DNA of 64,000 bases from Streptomyces sp. NBC_00663 (GCF_036226885.1 NZ_CP109027.1:8246001-8310000), one strand, 5' to 3'; counted from the stretch's first letter, positions 41,486-50,599 are shown. A program made the numbers and translations. The notes: generated by a model from the letters alone, not told the origin.

Positions 41486-42013
41486 TTATTCGGGCGATGG
41501 CGCGGGCGCGGGCTGTGTCGCGCCCGCCTCGGGGCTCTCCGGGAGCAGATGGGACAGCACCATCACGCTGATCGTCTTCCGGATGAAGGGCTCCACCCGG
41601 ATCCGCTCCAGCACCTCCTCGAAGTGCTCCACGTCCCGCGCCCGCACATGCAGCAACGCGTCCGCGCCCCCGGTCACCGTCATCGCCGCCGTGATCTCCG
41701 GATGGTTGCGCACCACCTCCGCGAGCCGCCGCGGCGGGGCCGCGCCCTCGCAGTACACCTCGACATACGCCTCCGTACGCCAGCCCAGCGCCGACGGCTC
41801 CACCGTGGCCGTGAACCCGGTGATCACCCCGGTCTCCCGCAGCCGGTCCACCCGTCGCTTGACCGCCGTGGACGACAGGCCCACGGCTGTGCCGATCTCG
41901 GCGAAGCTCGTCCTGGCATTCGCCATCAGAGCGGTGATGATCTTCCGGTCGAGCTCGTCGAACGGTGCGGGCGCGCTGTGCATGTCGGCACTGTATCCAG
42001 CGGGAACGTCCAT
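41486..42013 (-). CDS. Lrp/AsnC-family transcriptional regulator
   Basis: Up to 175 residues; the core begins FDELDRKIITALMANARTSF. The helix-turn-helix (IGTAVGLSSTAVKRRVDRLR) and C-terminal RAM ligand domain (AYVEVYCEGAAPP to VMVLSHLL) are complete. The start may be ATG 42013 or ATG 41983; the latter gives MHSAPAPFDELD and better family length. Same strand as ddaH-rocD just downstream, so it is the likely amino-acid-responsive regulator of those genes. It diverges from the LytTR regulator gene. Confidence 0.92.
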   Translation of the reverse strand: MDVPAGYSADMHSAPAPFDELDRKIITALMANARTSFAEIGTAVGLSSTAVKRRVDRLRETGVITGFTATVEPSALGWRTEAYVEVYCEGAAPPRRLAEVVRNHPEITAAMTVTGGADALLHVRARDVEHFEEVLERIRVEPFIRKTISVMVLSHLLPESPEAGATQPAPAPSPE

Positions 42014-42061
42014 GCCTCGGCACGTGTGCAGACGTACGGTTTGCTCCTACACTCCGGGTTC

Positions 42062-42832
42062 ATGCTGCGCGCCCTGGCTGTCGACGACGAACGCCCCTCG
42101 CTGGAGGAGCTGCTCTACCTCCTCAACGCCGACCCCCGGATCGGCAGCGCGGAGGGCGCCGGCGACGCGACCGAGGCGCTGCGCCGGATCAACCGCGCGC
42201 TGGAGTCGGGGCCGCACGGCCCGGAGGCGATCGACGTCGTCTTCCTCGACATCAACATGCCCGGCCTCGACGGCCTCGACCTGGCCCGGCTGCTCACCGG
42301 CTTCGCCAAGCCCCCGCTGGTCGTGTTCGTCACCGCCCACGAGGACTTCGCCGTCCAGGCCTTCGACCTCAAGGCCGTCGACTACGTCCTCAAGCCCGTC
42401 CGCAAGGAGCGCCTCGCCGAGGCCGTACGCCGCGCCGCCGAACTCGTCCGACGCCCCGCCGAACCCGGCGACGCCGCACCCCGCATCCCCGTGCACGAAC
42501 CCGACCCCGACCACATACCCGTCGAACTCGGCGGCGTGACCCGCTTCGTCTCCGTCGAGGACATCACCCACGTCGAGGCGCAGGGCGACTACGCCCGGCT
42601 GCACACCACCAAGGGCAGCCATCTCGTCCGCATCCCCGTGTCCACCCTGGAGGAGCGCTGGCGCTCCCGCGGCTTCGTCCGCATCCACCGCCGCCATCTG
42701 GTCGCCCTGCGCCACATCGGCGAACTCCGCCTGGACGCCGGCACGGTCAGCGTCCTGGTCGGCACCGAGGAACTCCAGGTCAGCCGGCGCCACACCCGCG
42801 AACTGCGCGACCTGCTGATGCGGAGGACCTGA
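42062..42832 (+). CDS. LytTR-family response regulator
   Basis: 256 residues. A receiver domain (residues 1-120) has the acidic pair in AVDDERPSL, phosphoacceptor Asp63 in FLDINMPGLDGLD, and the conserved Lys in YVLKPVRKERL. The C-terminal LytTR DNA-binding domain (about 150-250) starts IPVELGGVTRFVSVEDI and includes FVRIHRRHLV. It is the first gene of an operon with a small membrane protein, a symporter and a LytS-like kinase. The kinase at 44902 is the obvious partner, and the symporter its likely target. Confidence 0.93.
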   Translation: MLRALAVDDERPSLEELLYLLNADPRIGSAEGAGDATEALRRINRALESGPHGPEAIDVVFLDINMPGLDGLDLARLLTGFAKPPLVVFVTAHEDFAVQAFDLKAVDYVLKPVRKERLAEAVRRAAELVRRPAEPGDAAPRIPVHEPDPDHIPVELGGVTRFVSVEDITHVEAQGDYARLHTTKGSHLVRIPVSTLEERWRSRGFVRIHRRHLVALRHIGELRLDAGTVSVLVGTEELQVSRRHTRELRDLLMRRT

Positions 42833-42833
42833 G

Positions 42834-43196
42834 ATGCCGCACCAGGACCCCGCCGAGCGCCGCGTCGTCGTCACCGGCCCGCCCCGCCGCACCCGCCGCG
42901 CCTTGGGCTACTACCGCCCACGCACCGAGATCGACGAACAGACCACCCTCGGCCACACCTATGTCCGCTCCCTCATGCGCAGCCAACTCCGCGCCGGACT
43001 CACCGTGTTCGCCGTCCTCTGCCTCCTCATCGGCCCGCTCCCGCTGCTGTTCGCCGCGATGCCCGACGCCCGCCGGGTGGAATGGGCGGTCCTCGGCTTC
43101 GGCGTCTACGCCCCGCTGGTACTGCTCGCACGGTGGTACGTGCGGCGGGCGGAACGCAATGAGCGCGACTTCGTACGCCTCGTAGAAGACCGATGA
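42834..43196 (+). CDS. Small membrane protein, DUF485-like
   Basis: 120 residues with two hydrophobic helices (about 56-76 and 82-102) after a basic N terminus. The start VRSLMRSQLRAGLTVF and R-R-A-E-R-N end, together with the neighbour, match the DUF485/YjcH proteins that accompany SSS-family acetate symporters such as ActP. It begins 1 nt after the response regulator gene and overlaps the symporter ATG by 4 nt, so it is made together with the symporter. A helper role for the transporter is inferred. Confidence 0.85.
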   Translation: MPHQDPAERRVVVTGPPRRTRRALGYYRPRTEIDEQTTLGHTYVRSLMRSQLRAGLTVFAVLCLLIGPLPLLFAAMPDARRVEWAVLGFGVYAPLVLLARWYVRRAERNERDFVRLVEDR

Positions 43197-44905
43197 ACTC
43201 CGGCTACGCCGTCCCCGCCGTCGCGCTCGTCGTCGTCGCCACCGTCCTCGTCGGCGCCTTCGGCCTGCGCATATCCCGTACGACATCCGACTTCTACGTC
43301 GCCTCCCGCACCGTCGGACCCCGCCTCAACGCCGCCGCCATCAGCGGCGAGTACCTCTCCGCCGCCTCCTTCCTCGGGATCGCCGGACTCGTCCTCGTCC
43401 AAGGCCCCGACATGCTCTGGTACCCGGTCGGCTACACCGCCGGATACCTCGTCCTCCTGCTCTTCGTGGCCGCCCCGCTGCGCCGCTCCGGGGCGTACAC
43501 GCTCCCGGACTTCGCCGAGGCCCGGCTCGCCTCCCAGGCGGTACGACGGCTCGCCGGGGCGTTCGTCGTCGGGGTCGGCTGGCTGTATCTGCTGCCCCAA
43601 CTCCAGGGCGCCGGGCTCACGTTGCAGGTCCTGACCGGGGCGCCGGACTCGCTCGGCGGCGTCATCGTCGCCGTCGTGGTCGTCGCGACCGTCGCCGCCG
43701 GCGGCATGCGCAGCATCACCTTCGTGCAGGCCTTCCAGTACTGGCTCAAGCTCACCGCCCTCCTCGTCCCCGCCCTCTTCCTGATCCTCGCCTGGCAGGG
43801 CGACGGCGCCCCCAGCCACGCCTTCGAGGAACCGGCCACCTTCCGCGAGCAGCGCGTCGTCCGCGTCGACGACGGCCTCGACCTGAAGCTCGACCGCCCG
43901 CTCACGGTCACGGTCGACGGCACGGTGGACGGCCGCACCCACGAGGACACCCGGCTGCGCCTGCGGGCCGGCACCCATCACATCGACGCCGGCACCTGGC
44001 TCACCTTCGCCGCGGGCGACCCCGTCCCCGAGGCCGACCGGCGCAGTGACGCCGGTCTGTCGCCCTCGCAGGCCGAGAGCAGAGGCGAACGCCCCCTGTA
44101 CGCCACGTACGGACTGATCCTCGCGACCTTCCTCGGCACGATGGGCCTGCCGCACGTCGTCGTCCGCTTCTACACCAGCCCGCACGGCGTCGCCGCCCGC
44201 CGCACCACGGTCGCGGTCCTCGGTCTGATCGGCGCCTTCTATCTGCTGCCGCCAATCTACGGCGCCCTCGGCCGCCTCTACGCCCCCGAACTCACCCTCA
44301 CCGCGGACGCGGACGCCGCCGTCCTGCTGCTGCCCGACCGGGTGATCGGCGGCCTCGGCGGCGACCTGCTCGGCGCGCTGGTCGCCGGGGGCGCCTTCGC
44401 CGCGTTCCTCTCCACCGCCTCCGGGCTGACCATGGCCGTGGCGGGCGTGCTCACCCAGGACGTGCTCCCGACGCGCGGCGTACGGCACTTCAGGCTGGGC
44501 ACGGTCATCGCCATGGCCGTACCGCTCGCGGCGAGCGCCCTGGTCGGCGGGCTGCCGGTCGCCGACGCGGTGGGCCTCGCCTTCGCCGTCTCCGCCTCCT
44601 CCTTCTGCCCGCTCCTCGTTCTCGGTATCTGGTGGCGCCGGCTCACCCCGCCGGGCGCCGCCGCCGGAATGCTGGTGGGCGGCGGCTCCGCGCTGGTGGC
44701 GGTGGCGGCGACCATGGCCGGTTTCCCCGGGTCCGGCGCGCTGCACGCCCTGCTCGCCTGGCCGGCCCTCTGGTCGGTGCCGCTGGGGTTCCTCACCATG
44801 GTGCTGGTGTCCCTGGCGACCCCGGGACGGGTCCCGGCCGGGACGGCGGCGATCCTGGCGCGGTTCCATCTGCCGGAAGAGCTGCGGACAGAGGTGAAGG
44901 CGTGA
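43193..44905 (+). CDS. Sodium:solute symporter family transporter (ActP/MctC-like)
   Basis: 570 residues with about thirteen membrane helices. SSS-family features: DFYVASRTVG, SGEYLSAASFLGIAG near residues 50-65, and LATFLGTMGLPHVVVRFYTSP. An extracytoplasmic insertion of about 100 residues (202-301) separates helices 6 and 7. It is beta-rich and carries VVRVDDGLDLKLDRPLTV-type strands. Relatives import acetate, pyruvate or other short carboxylates with Na+ or H+. It is placed between a LytTR regulator and a sensor kinase, as in pyruvate-sensing systems of other bacteria. Confidence 0.93.
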   Translation: MNSGYAVPAVALVVVATVLVGAFGLRISRTTSDFYVASRTVGPRLNAAAISGEYLSAASFLGIAGLVLVQGPDMLWYPVGYTAGYLVLLLFVAAPLRRSGAYTLPDFAEARLASQAVRRLAGAFVVGVGWLYLLPQLQGAGLTLQVLTGAPDSLGGVIVAVVVVATVAAGGMRSITFVQAFQYWLKLTALLVPALFLILAWQGDGAPSHAFEEPATFREQRVVRVDDGLDLKLDRPLTVTVDGTVDGRTHEDTRLRLRAGTHHIDAGTWLTFAAGDPVPEADRRSDAGLSPSQAESRGERPLYATYGLILATFLGTMGLPHVVVRFYTSPHGVAARRTTVAVLGLIGAFYLLPPIYGALGRLYAPELTLTADADAAVLLLPDRVIGGLGGDLLGALVAGGAFAAFLSTASGLTMAVAGVLTQDVLPTRGVRHFRLGTVIAMAVPLAASALVGGLPVADAVGLAFAVSASSFCPLLVLGIWWRRLTPPGAAAGMLVGGGSALVAVAATMAGFPGSGALHALLAWPALWSVPLGFLTMVLVSLATPGRVPAGTAAILARFHLPEELRTEVKA

Positions 44906-46083
44906 GCGGATTCCTCGCCGGGCTGTGCGTGGCGATCCTGCCCCTGCTGGCCGCGGGCTTCTGGCTCGGCCGCCGTACCGCACGCCCCGAGAGCCGCGGC
45001 GGACTCGGCACCCCCGTCGAGCACGCCACCTTCGAGACCCTGCACACCGCGTCCCTCGCCGCACCCCCGCTCCGCGCCGGCCTGACGGAGGAGACGGCCC
45101 GCAAGTCGGCGCGCAGACTACGGACGTTGCTCGGCACGGACGCCCTGTGCCTCGCCGACCAGAAGCAGGTCCTCGTCTGGGACGGCGTCGGCGGCCATCA
45201 CCGCGACGAGATCATGAAACGCCTCGCCGGGCCCCTGGAGACCGGCCGCGGCGAGGCCTTCCCGCTGACCTGCGACGCCCTCGACTGCACGGTGAGCTGG
45301 GCCGTGGTCGCCCCGCTCACCGTCGACGACCGGGTACACGGCGCCCTGGTGGCCTGCGCGCCCCGCGAGTCCGCCGTGCTCGTGCGGGCCGCCGGAGAGG
45401 TCGCCCGCTGGGTCTCCGTCCAGCTGGAACTCGCCGACCTCGACCAGTCCCGCACCCGGCTCATCGAGGCCGAGATCAAGGCCCTGCGCGCCCAGATCTC
45501 CCCGCACTTCATCTTCAACTCGCTCGCGGTGATCGCGTCGTTCGTCCGCACCGACCCCGAGCGCGCCCGCGAACTGCTCCTGGAGTTCGCCGACTTCACC
45601 CGCTACAGCTTCCGCAGGCACGGCGACTTCACCACCCTCGCCGACGAACTCCACGCCATCGACCACTACTTGGCGCTCGTGCGGGCCCGCTTCGGCGACC
45701 GTCTCTCCGTCACCCTGCAAATCGCCCCCGAGGTGCTGCCGGTCACCCTGCCCTTCCTCTGTCTCCAGCCGCTCGTCGAGAACGCCGTCAAGCACGGCCT
45801 GGAAGGCAAGCCCGACACCTGCCACATCCAGATCACGGCACAGGACACGGGCGCCGAAGCCCTCGTCGTCATCGAGGACGACGGCGCGGGCATGGACCCC
45901 ACCGTGCTGCGCCGCATCCTCGCCGGGGAGGTCAGCCCGTCGGGCGGCATCGGCCTTTCCAACGTCGACGACCGGCTGCGCCAGGTGTACGGCGACGACT
46001 ACGGCCTCGTCATCGAGACCGCCGTGGGCGCCGGCATGCGGATCACCGCCCGGCTGCCGAAGTACCAGCCGGGCGTCCACTAG
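44902..46083 (+). CDS. LytS-like sensor histidine kinase
   Basis: 393 residues from a GTG overlapping the symporter stop (GTGA). It has one N-terminal membrane helix (4-24), a GAF-like region (about 60-170), and then the His_kinase domain with the phosphorylated His in LRAQISPHFIFNSL (His202). A HATPase domain follows with QPLVENAVKHG and GGIGLSNVDDRLR. With only one membrane helix it may sense an intracellular ligand by the GAF domain, or the activity of the symporter itself. It pairs with the regulator at 42062. Confidence 0.93.
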   Translation: MSGFLAGLCVAILPLLAAGFWLGRRTARPESRGGLGTPVEHATFETLHTASLAAPPLRAGLTEETARKSARRLRTLLGTDALCLADQKQVLVWDGVGGHHRDEIMKRLAGPLETGRGEAFPLTCDALDCTVSWAVVAPLTVDDRVHGALVACAPRESAVLVRAAGEVARWVSVQLELADLDQSRTRLIEAEIKALRAQISPHFIFNSLAVIASFVRTDPERARELLLEFADFTRYSFRRHGDFTTLADELHAIDHYLALVRARFGDRLSVTLQIAPEVLPVTLPFLCLQPLVENAVKHGLEGKPDTCHIQITAQDTGAEALVVIEDDGAGMDPTVLRRILAGEVSPSGGIGLSNVDDRLRQVYGDDYGLVIETAVGAGMRITARLPKYQPGVH

Positions 46084-46096
46084 AACAACGGCGGCC

Positions 46097-46267
46097 TCAT
46101 GTGCTCCGCGTGACGACCATCCCGAGGGTGATCAGTCCCAGCACGACCCAGCCGAACCACAGCCAGCCGTTGCTGCCGAGCGCCACCGTGTAGGCGGTCA
46201 CCACGACGAGTCCGCCGACGGTGAGCACCCCCATCGTCCTGGTCGAGCCGTCCGTGGAACCGGGCAT
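46097..46267 (-). CDS. Small membrane protein, 56 aa
   Basis: 56 residues starting MPGSTDGSTRTMGVL, with two hydrophobic helices (about 14-30 and 34-50) and a short basic end. It follows the kinase gene by 22 nt and is probably the last gene of the kinase operon. The 3' end is 13 bp from the LytS-like gene stop, convergent. Nothing is known from sequence about its function. Confidence 0.75.
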   Translation of the reverse strand: MPGSTDGSTRTMGVLTVGGLVVVTAYTVALGSNGWLWFGWVVLGLITLGMVVTRST

Positions 46268-46289
46268 CGCAACACCCTCCTCGGGATCC

Positions 46290-48155
46290 TCAGGATGCGT
46301 CCCCCTCCATGGTGCCCCCGTTCTGCTTCCTGACGGTGCAGACGACGAAATGAGTTCCGGTCTTCCACGGGCCCTCGCTCGTCCAGGACCCCGCCCGGTA
46401 CACCGACGGATCGAAGCCGTAGTCACCCGGCGCCACGTCCCGCCCGCAGGCCAGGTCCGCCGCCTCGGCGCGCGCCTCGTCCAGCGTGACGTCCTCGGCC
46501 AATCGGGTGAACCCGAGCACCTCCTCGTCGTGCGGCCCCGCGCAGGACACCAGCCGCGCGTCCCGGTTGGACCGCACATCCAGACAGTCCCGCTTCTGCA
46601 TGGAGGAGACATCGAGGAACTTCGTCCCCGGCTCGCGATGCCCGCCGAGCGGCCCGTACACCGGCCCGTGCGCGCCCACCACCAGACAGGCCGTGCGCCG
46701 TCCGGCGGTGGCGAAGCCCGCCGCGGTCGGTACGAGGGCCAGGGCGCGCACATCGGCGAGCTTCCCGCGGATCTCCTGGGTCCGCTCCTCACAGCGCGCC
46801 GGCCCCTGCTCCCGCGCCTCGGCCGCTGACGCGGCGGGGACGAAGGCCATCACCTGGCCGTCCGGCGGAGCACCGCACGCCGCGTCCAGGGCCACCCGGG
46901 GCGTGCCCTTGAAGGGCGCCTCGCCCGGCCAGTCCACGGTCACACAGTCGCCGTCCCGCAGCGCCCTGCCGAGCCCCACGTCCGCCCCGTACGGCGCGGC
47001 GCTCCCGCTGCTGCCACCCCCGCCCTCCCCGGGCGGCTGCTGCGCCACGGCGTACCAGACCCCGCCCCCGGCGAGGGCCAGGCCCAGCAGCCCGGCGAGG
47101 GCGGAGTGCAGGGCCCGCGGACGCGTACGGCGCCGACTCCCGCCGCCGTCGGTGACCAGCGGCCCGAACCCCTGCGGCACCGGCCGCGGCGGCGGCGTCG
47201 CCGGACCCACCGGACCCACCGGACCCGGCTGAGCCCACGGCGGCTGCGAGCCCAGGTCGGTCCGGGTCCGCGCGAACGGGTCCGCCTGCGAGGTGACGAT
47301 CTGCGACAGCGCCGCCTCCGCCTGCGCGGCGGAGATCCGCAGCCCCGGGTCCTTGACCAGCATCGACTCCAGTACGGGGGCCAGGGCGCCGGCGCGTACC
47401 GGGGGTCGTGGCTCCTCCGTCACCACCGCGCTGATCTCCGCGAAGTGCGACTCGCGTGCGAAGGGCCCGCAGCCCTCCACCGCGTGGTAGAGCGTGCACC
47501 CCAGCGAGAACAGGTCGGCGGCTGGAGTGGGCGCCCCGCCGGTGGCCCGCTCCGGCGCCAGATAGCCCGCCGTACCGACCAGCACGGACGTCAGCGTGTA
47601 CCGCGTCTCCCCGGCGTCCGGCTGCACGGAGATGCCGTAGTCGGTGAGCAGGACGCGGCCGTACGGCGCCCCGCCGCGGTCCGGCGCGAGCAGGATATTC
47701 GCGGGCTTCACGTCTCGGTGCATGACCCCGCGCTCATGCCCGGCGGTCAGCGCGTCGAGGACGGCGAGGCCGATCCGCGCGCACTCGGCGGGCGCCAGCG
47801 GGCCGCGCCGGGCGACCAGCTCGCGCAGGTCGACGGCGCCGGGCACGTACTCCATGACGATCCAGGGCAGCCCGTCGTGCTCCAGCACGTCGTGCACGGT
47901 CACCACATGCGGATGACCGCGCAGCCCGGCCGCGTACCGGGCCTCAGCGCGGGCCCGGGCGACCCGGGCCTCCCGCTCGTGACCGGCCTCGGACGGGTCA
48001 CGGAAGACGATCTCCTTGAGCGCGACCTCGCAGGCGAGTCTCTGGTCATGGGCGAGCCACACATGGCCCATACCGCCGCTGCCCAGCTGGTGCAGCAGCA
48101 GATAGCGGCCGGCGATGACCCGGCCCACTCCCGATGTCGATGGTCCTGAAGGCAT
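46290..48155 (-). CDS. Membrane-anchored Ser/Thr protein kinase
   Basis: 621 residues from the ATG at 48155. The kinase domain (about 15-275) has glycine loop QLGSGGMGHVW, Lys47 in CEVALKEI, catalytic loop MHRDVKPANILL and DYGIS in place of DFG. Then come a Pro-rich linker with GPVGPVGP repeats (about 290-330), one membrane helix (about 350-372) and an extracellular domain of about 240 residues with eight Cys, likely disulphide-bonded. Such Hanks kinases sense the outside and phosphorylate cytoplasmic targets. No PASTA repeats are in the kinase; a PASTA repeat is in the lipoprotein encoded just upstream. Confidence 0.94.
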   Translation of the reverse strand: MPSGPSTSGVGRVIAGRYLLLHQLGSGGMGHVWLAHDQRLACEVALKEIVFRDPSEAGHEREARVARARAEARYAAGLRGHPHVVTVHDVLEHDGLPWIVMEYVPGAVDLRELVARRGPLAPAECARIGLAVLDALTAGHERGVMHRDVKPANILLAPDRGGAPYGRVLLTDYGISVQPDAGETRYTLTSVLVGTAGYLAPERATGGAPTPAADLFSLGCTLYHAVEGCGPFARESHFAEISAVVTEEPRPPVRAGALAPVLESMLVKDPGLRISAAQAEAALSQIVTSQADPFARTRTDLGSQPPWAQPGPVGPVGPATPPPRPVPQGFGPLVTDGGGSRRRTRPRALHSALAGLLGLALAGGGVWYAVAQQPPGEGGGGSSGSAAPYGADVGLGRALRDGDCVTVDWPGEAPFKGTPRVALDAACGAPPDGQVMAFVPAASAAEAREQGPARCEERTQEIRGKLADVRALALVPTAAGFATAGRRTACLVVGAHGPVYGPLGGHREPGTKFLDVSSMQKRDCLDVRSNRDARLVSCAGPHDEEVLGFTRLAEDVTLDEARAEAADLACGRDVAPGDYGFDPSVYRAGSWTSEGPWKTGTHFVVCTVRKQNGGTMEGDAS

Positions 48156-48183
48156 CCGGTGACTCCCGGGTTCTGCGGAGGCG

Positions 48184-49524
48184 CTACGTGGCGACGCTCG
48201 CGGTGGGCTCCTCGGGCGCGGACTCACTGCTGGGCGGCGGTGCGCCGGTGGTCTCCGGCGGCGGCGCGACCGTCGTCACCGGTGGCGGCGCGCTGGTCGT
48301 CGTCAGCGGGGGTGAGCTCGTCACGGCAGGCGGCGCGCTCGTCACCGAGGTCGACGGTGAGGTCGGGGGCGACGGCGAGGCCGACGTGGACGGGCCGGAC
48401 GGAGTGCCCGGCGACGGGGTGCTGGAGGGCGGCGGCTTCGACGTACCGCCGCTGGACCCCGGCGGCGAGGTGCCCGGCGGTGAGGTGCCCGGCGTCGACG
48501 GTCCGGATGTCGAGGGCGTCGAAGGCGGGGGCTCCGAGGGCGGGGGAGAGGTGGGACCGCCCCCGGGCGACGATCCCTCCGCCACGCTCACCGTCACGTA
48601 CTGCCCGAACCGCAGCGTGGTCCCGGCCGGCGGATCGGTCGCCGTGACCCGTGCGCTGTCGGCCGGCGCCGACCTGGTGTCGTACCCGGTCGCGAGCCCC
48701 TTGTCGGCCAGCGCCTGCCGGGCCTGCCCGAAGGTCTTCCCCGCCAGCCGGGGCACGGCTTCCGTGGTGCGGGTGTCGAAGGTGTCGTCCTTCGCGCCCG
48801 TCGTGCCGACCGGCCGGTTGATCCCGCGATCGGGGTCCGCCACGTCGACCAGGGCGATCTTCTCCAGCGGACGGGACGCGGGCCGCACGGCCACGACCGA
48901 GGAACGGTCGTACCCCTGCCACTCCTTGTTCCCGTTCTCGAACTCGACCGAGATACGGCTCGTGTCACCCGCGAAGGGACGCAGTGGATTTCCACAGCTG
49001 CACTTCGCGGCGGGCTGCCCCTGCCGATCGACGAGAATCGCGATTCCGGCCTGAAGAAGCGAGTCGTAGGGAACGGCCTTTCCCTTTTTGTAGTCGTGAT
49101 TCTTCACGAGAGTGTCGTGACGCAACAGAACAGGAGTGAGCCGATCCAGGTATTCCGGTATCTCAGCGGTGGTGATTCCCAGCGCACGCGCCCAGGCCCG
49201 CGCCTTCTGGTCATTCCTGGGATCGGTGAGGAATGCCTTGAGTCTGTCGACGTCACAGACGGCCGGCTGCTTCGACCCGCCGTACAGGCCCGGAGTGTCG
49301 CCCTGCTGAAGACTGCCTCGCACGGGCTGCGACGCGACATCCTGGGCGTCCTTGCCGAGCCCGCTCCGCTCGTCGAAGAACGGCGCGAGCGAGGGCACAC
49401 CGGCCGCGACCGCTTTCACCGCCAGTAAGGGCGTGTCTCTGTCGCAGGCACTCACCGCGAGAACGAAAACCAGCAGACACGCAATCTTTGCCGCGAGCCT
49501 TTGCATAAATGCGCGAACTGTCAT
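48184..49524 (-). CDS. Lipoprotein with DUF6777-like and PASTA domains and Pro/Ser/Thr tail
   Basis: 446 residues from the ATG at 49524. A lipobox (VLAVSAC, lipidated Cys27) follows a short signal sequence. Residues about 60-220 are a conserved domain of the DUF6777 type, with a CSCGNPLRPF turn. Residues about 240-305 match a PASTA repeat (VPRLAGKTFGQARQALADKG, VTATDPPAGTTLRFG). The last 135 residues are almost only Pro, Ser, Thr and Gly, a flexible wall-spanning stalk. It is the first gene of the operon with the Ser/Thr kinase and may present the muropeptide-sensing PASTA part to that system. Confidence 0.88.
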   Translation of the reverse strand: MTVRAFMQRLAAKIACLLVFVLAVSACDRDTPLLAVKAVAAGVPSLAPFFDERSGLGKDAQDVASQPVRGSLQQGDTPGLYGGSKQPAVCDVDRLKAFLTDPRNDQKARAWARALGITTAEIPEYLDRLTPVLLRHDTLVKNHDYKKGKAVPYDSLLQAGIAILVDRQGQPAAKCSCGNPLRPFAGDTSRISVEFENGNKEWQGYDRSSVVAVRPASRPLEKIALVDVADPDRGINRPVGTTGAKDDTFDTRTTEAVPRLAGKTFGQARQALADKGLATGYDTRSAPADSARVTATDPPAGTTLRFGQYVTVSVAEGSSPGGGPTSPPPSEPPPSTPSTSGPSTPGTSPPGTSPPGSSGGTSKPPPSSTPSPGTPSGPSTSASPSPPTSPSTSVTSAPPAVTSSPPLTTTSAPPPVTTVAPPPETTGAPPPSSESAPEEPTASVAT

Positions 49525-49592
49525 GACCGCTCCCCCCGGCGGTTCCCCCAACGCGCTTCATGCTACTGAACGACCCAGTTCCAAAACGCCTT

Positions 49593-50543
49593 TCAGCGCC
49601 CACGTGTGTTCAATGAGGTCAAATAGGCGTTGTATGCCTCGAGTTCCTTGTCGCCGTCCCGGTCGGCGGCCCGGTCCTTACGCCTGGCCTGCCGCTGCTC
49701 CGAGCCGTACCACTGGAACAGCAGCGCCAGCAGCACCAGCACGGACGGGATCTCACTGAACGCCCAGGCGATACCGCCCGCGGCGTTCTGGTCGGAGAGC
49801 GCGTCGATACCGAGCGAGGCGGGCGGGTTCTTGAACGTCTCGACCATCGGGGTGGACGCCATCATCAACGCGATACCGAAGAACGCGTGGAACGGCATGC
49901 CCGCGAACAGCTCCAGCATCCGCATCAGATAGCCGGGACGCTGCGGGCCCGGGTCGACGCCGATGATCGGCCAGAAGAACACGACACCCACGGCGAGGAA
50001 GTGCACCATCATCGCGAGGTGACCGGTCCTGGACCCCATCAGGAAGTCGAAGATCGGCGTGAAGTAGAGCGCGTACAGGCTCGCGATGAACAGCGGGATG
50101 GTGAACGCCGGATGCGTGATGATCCGCATGTACCGGCTGTGCAGCAGCGCCAGCAGCAGCTCGCGCGGCCCCTTCCGCCCCCTGCCGGCGGCGGGCAGCA
50201 CCCGCAGGGCCAGCGTCACCGGAGCGCCGAGCAGGATCAGGATCGGCGACAGCATGCTGATGACCATGTGCTGCACCATGTGCACGCTGAACATCACCAT
50301 GCCGTAGTCGTTCAGCCTGGTGCACATCATGAGCATGATCGTGAGCACACCGATGACGAACGAGACGGTCCGCCCGGCCGACCAGGCGTCCCCCCGCCGT
50401 CGCAGCCGCACGACGCCGTACGCGTACAGCCCGAGCCCCAGCAGACAGGTGACGAGAAAGAACGGATCGGCCGACCAGTGCAGCCCCCGCCCCAGCGTGA
50501 ACGGCGGCAGATCCATGGTCATGCCGTGCCCGCTGTGATCCAT
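49593..50543 (-). CDS. ctaG: Cytochrome c oxidase assembly protein (CtaG-like)
   Basis: 316 residues from the ATG at 50543, with GGAG 8 nt upstream. The N terminus is His/Met-rich (MDHSGHGMTMDL), as in copper-handling CtaG proteins, and about seven to eight membrane helices follow, with VHMVQHMVISMLSP and MVHFLAVGVVFFWPIIG. It belongs to the caa3_CtaG family needed to build the CuB/CuA centres of the aa3/caa3 oxidase. No oxidase subunits are nearby. The last 40 residues are a charged cytosolic tail. Confidence 0.93.
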   Translation of the reverse strand: MDHSGHGMTMDLPPFTLGRGLHWSADPFFLVTCLLGLGLYAYGVVRLRRRGDAWSAGRTVSFVIGVLTIMLMMCTRLNDYGMVMFSVHMVQHMVISMLSPILILLGAPVTLALRVLPAAGRGRKGPRELLLALLHSRYMRIITHPAFTIPLFIASLYALYFTPIFDFLMGSRTGHLAMMVHFLAVGVVFFWPIIGVDPGPQRPGYLMRMLELFAGMPFHAFFGIALMMASTPMVETFKNPPASLGIDALSDQNAAGGIAWAFSEIPSVLVLLALLFQWYGSEQRQARRKDRAADRDGDKELEAYNAYLTSLNTRGR

Positions 50544-50599
50544 TACGCCGGCTCCTGATTCGTGGGGGTTGTGCAAGTCTGTCCGCACACAGACTAGAA

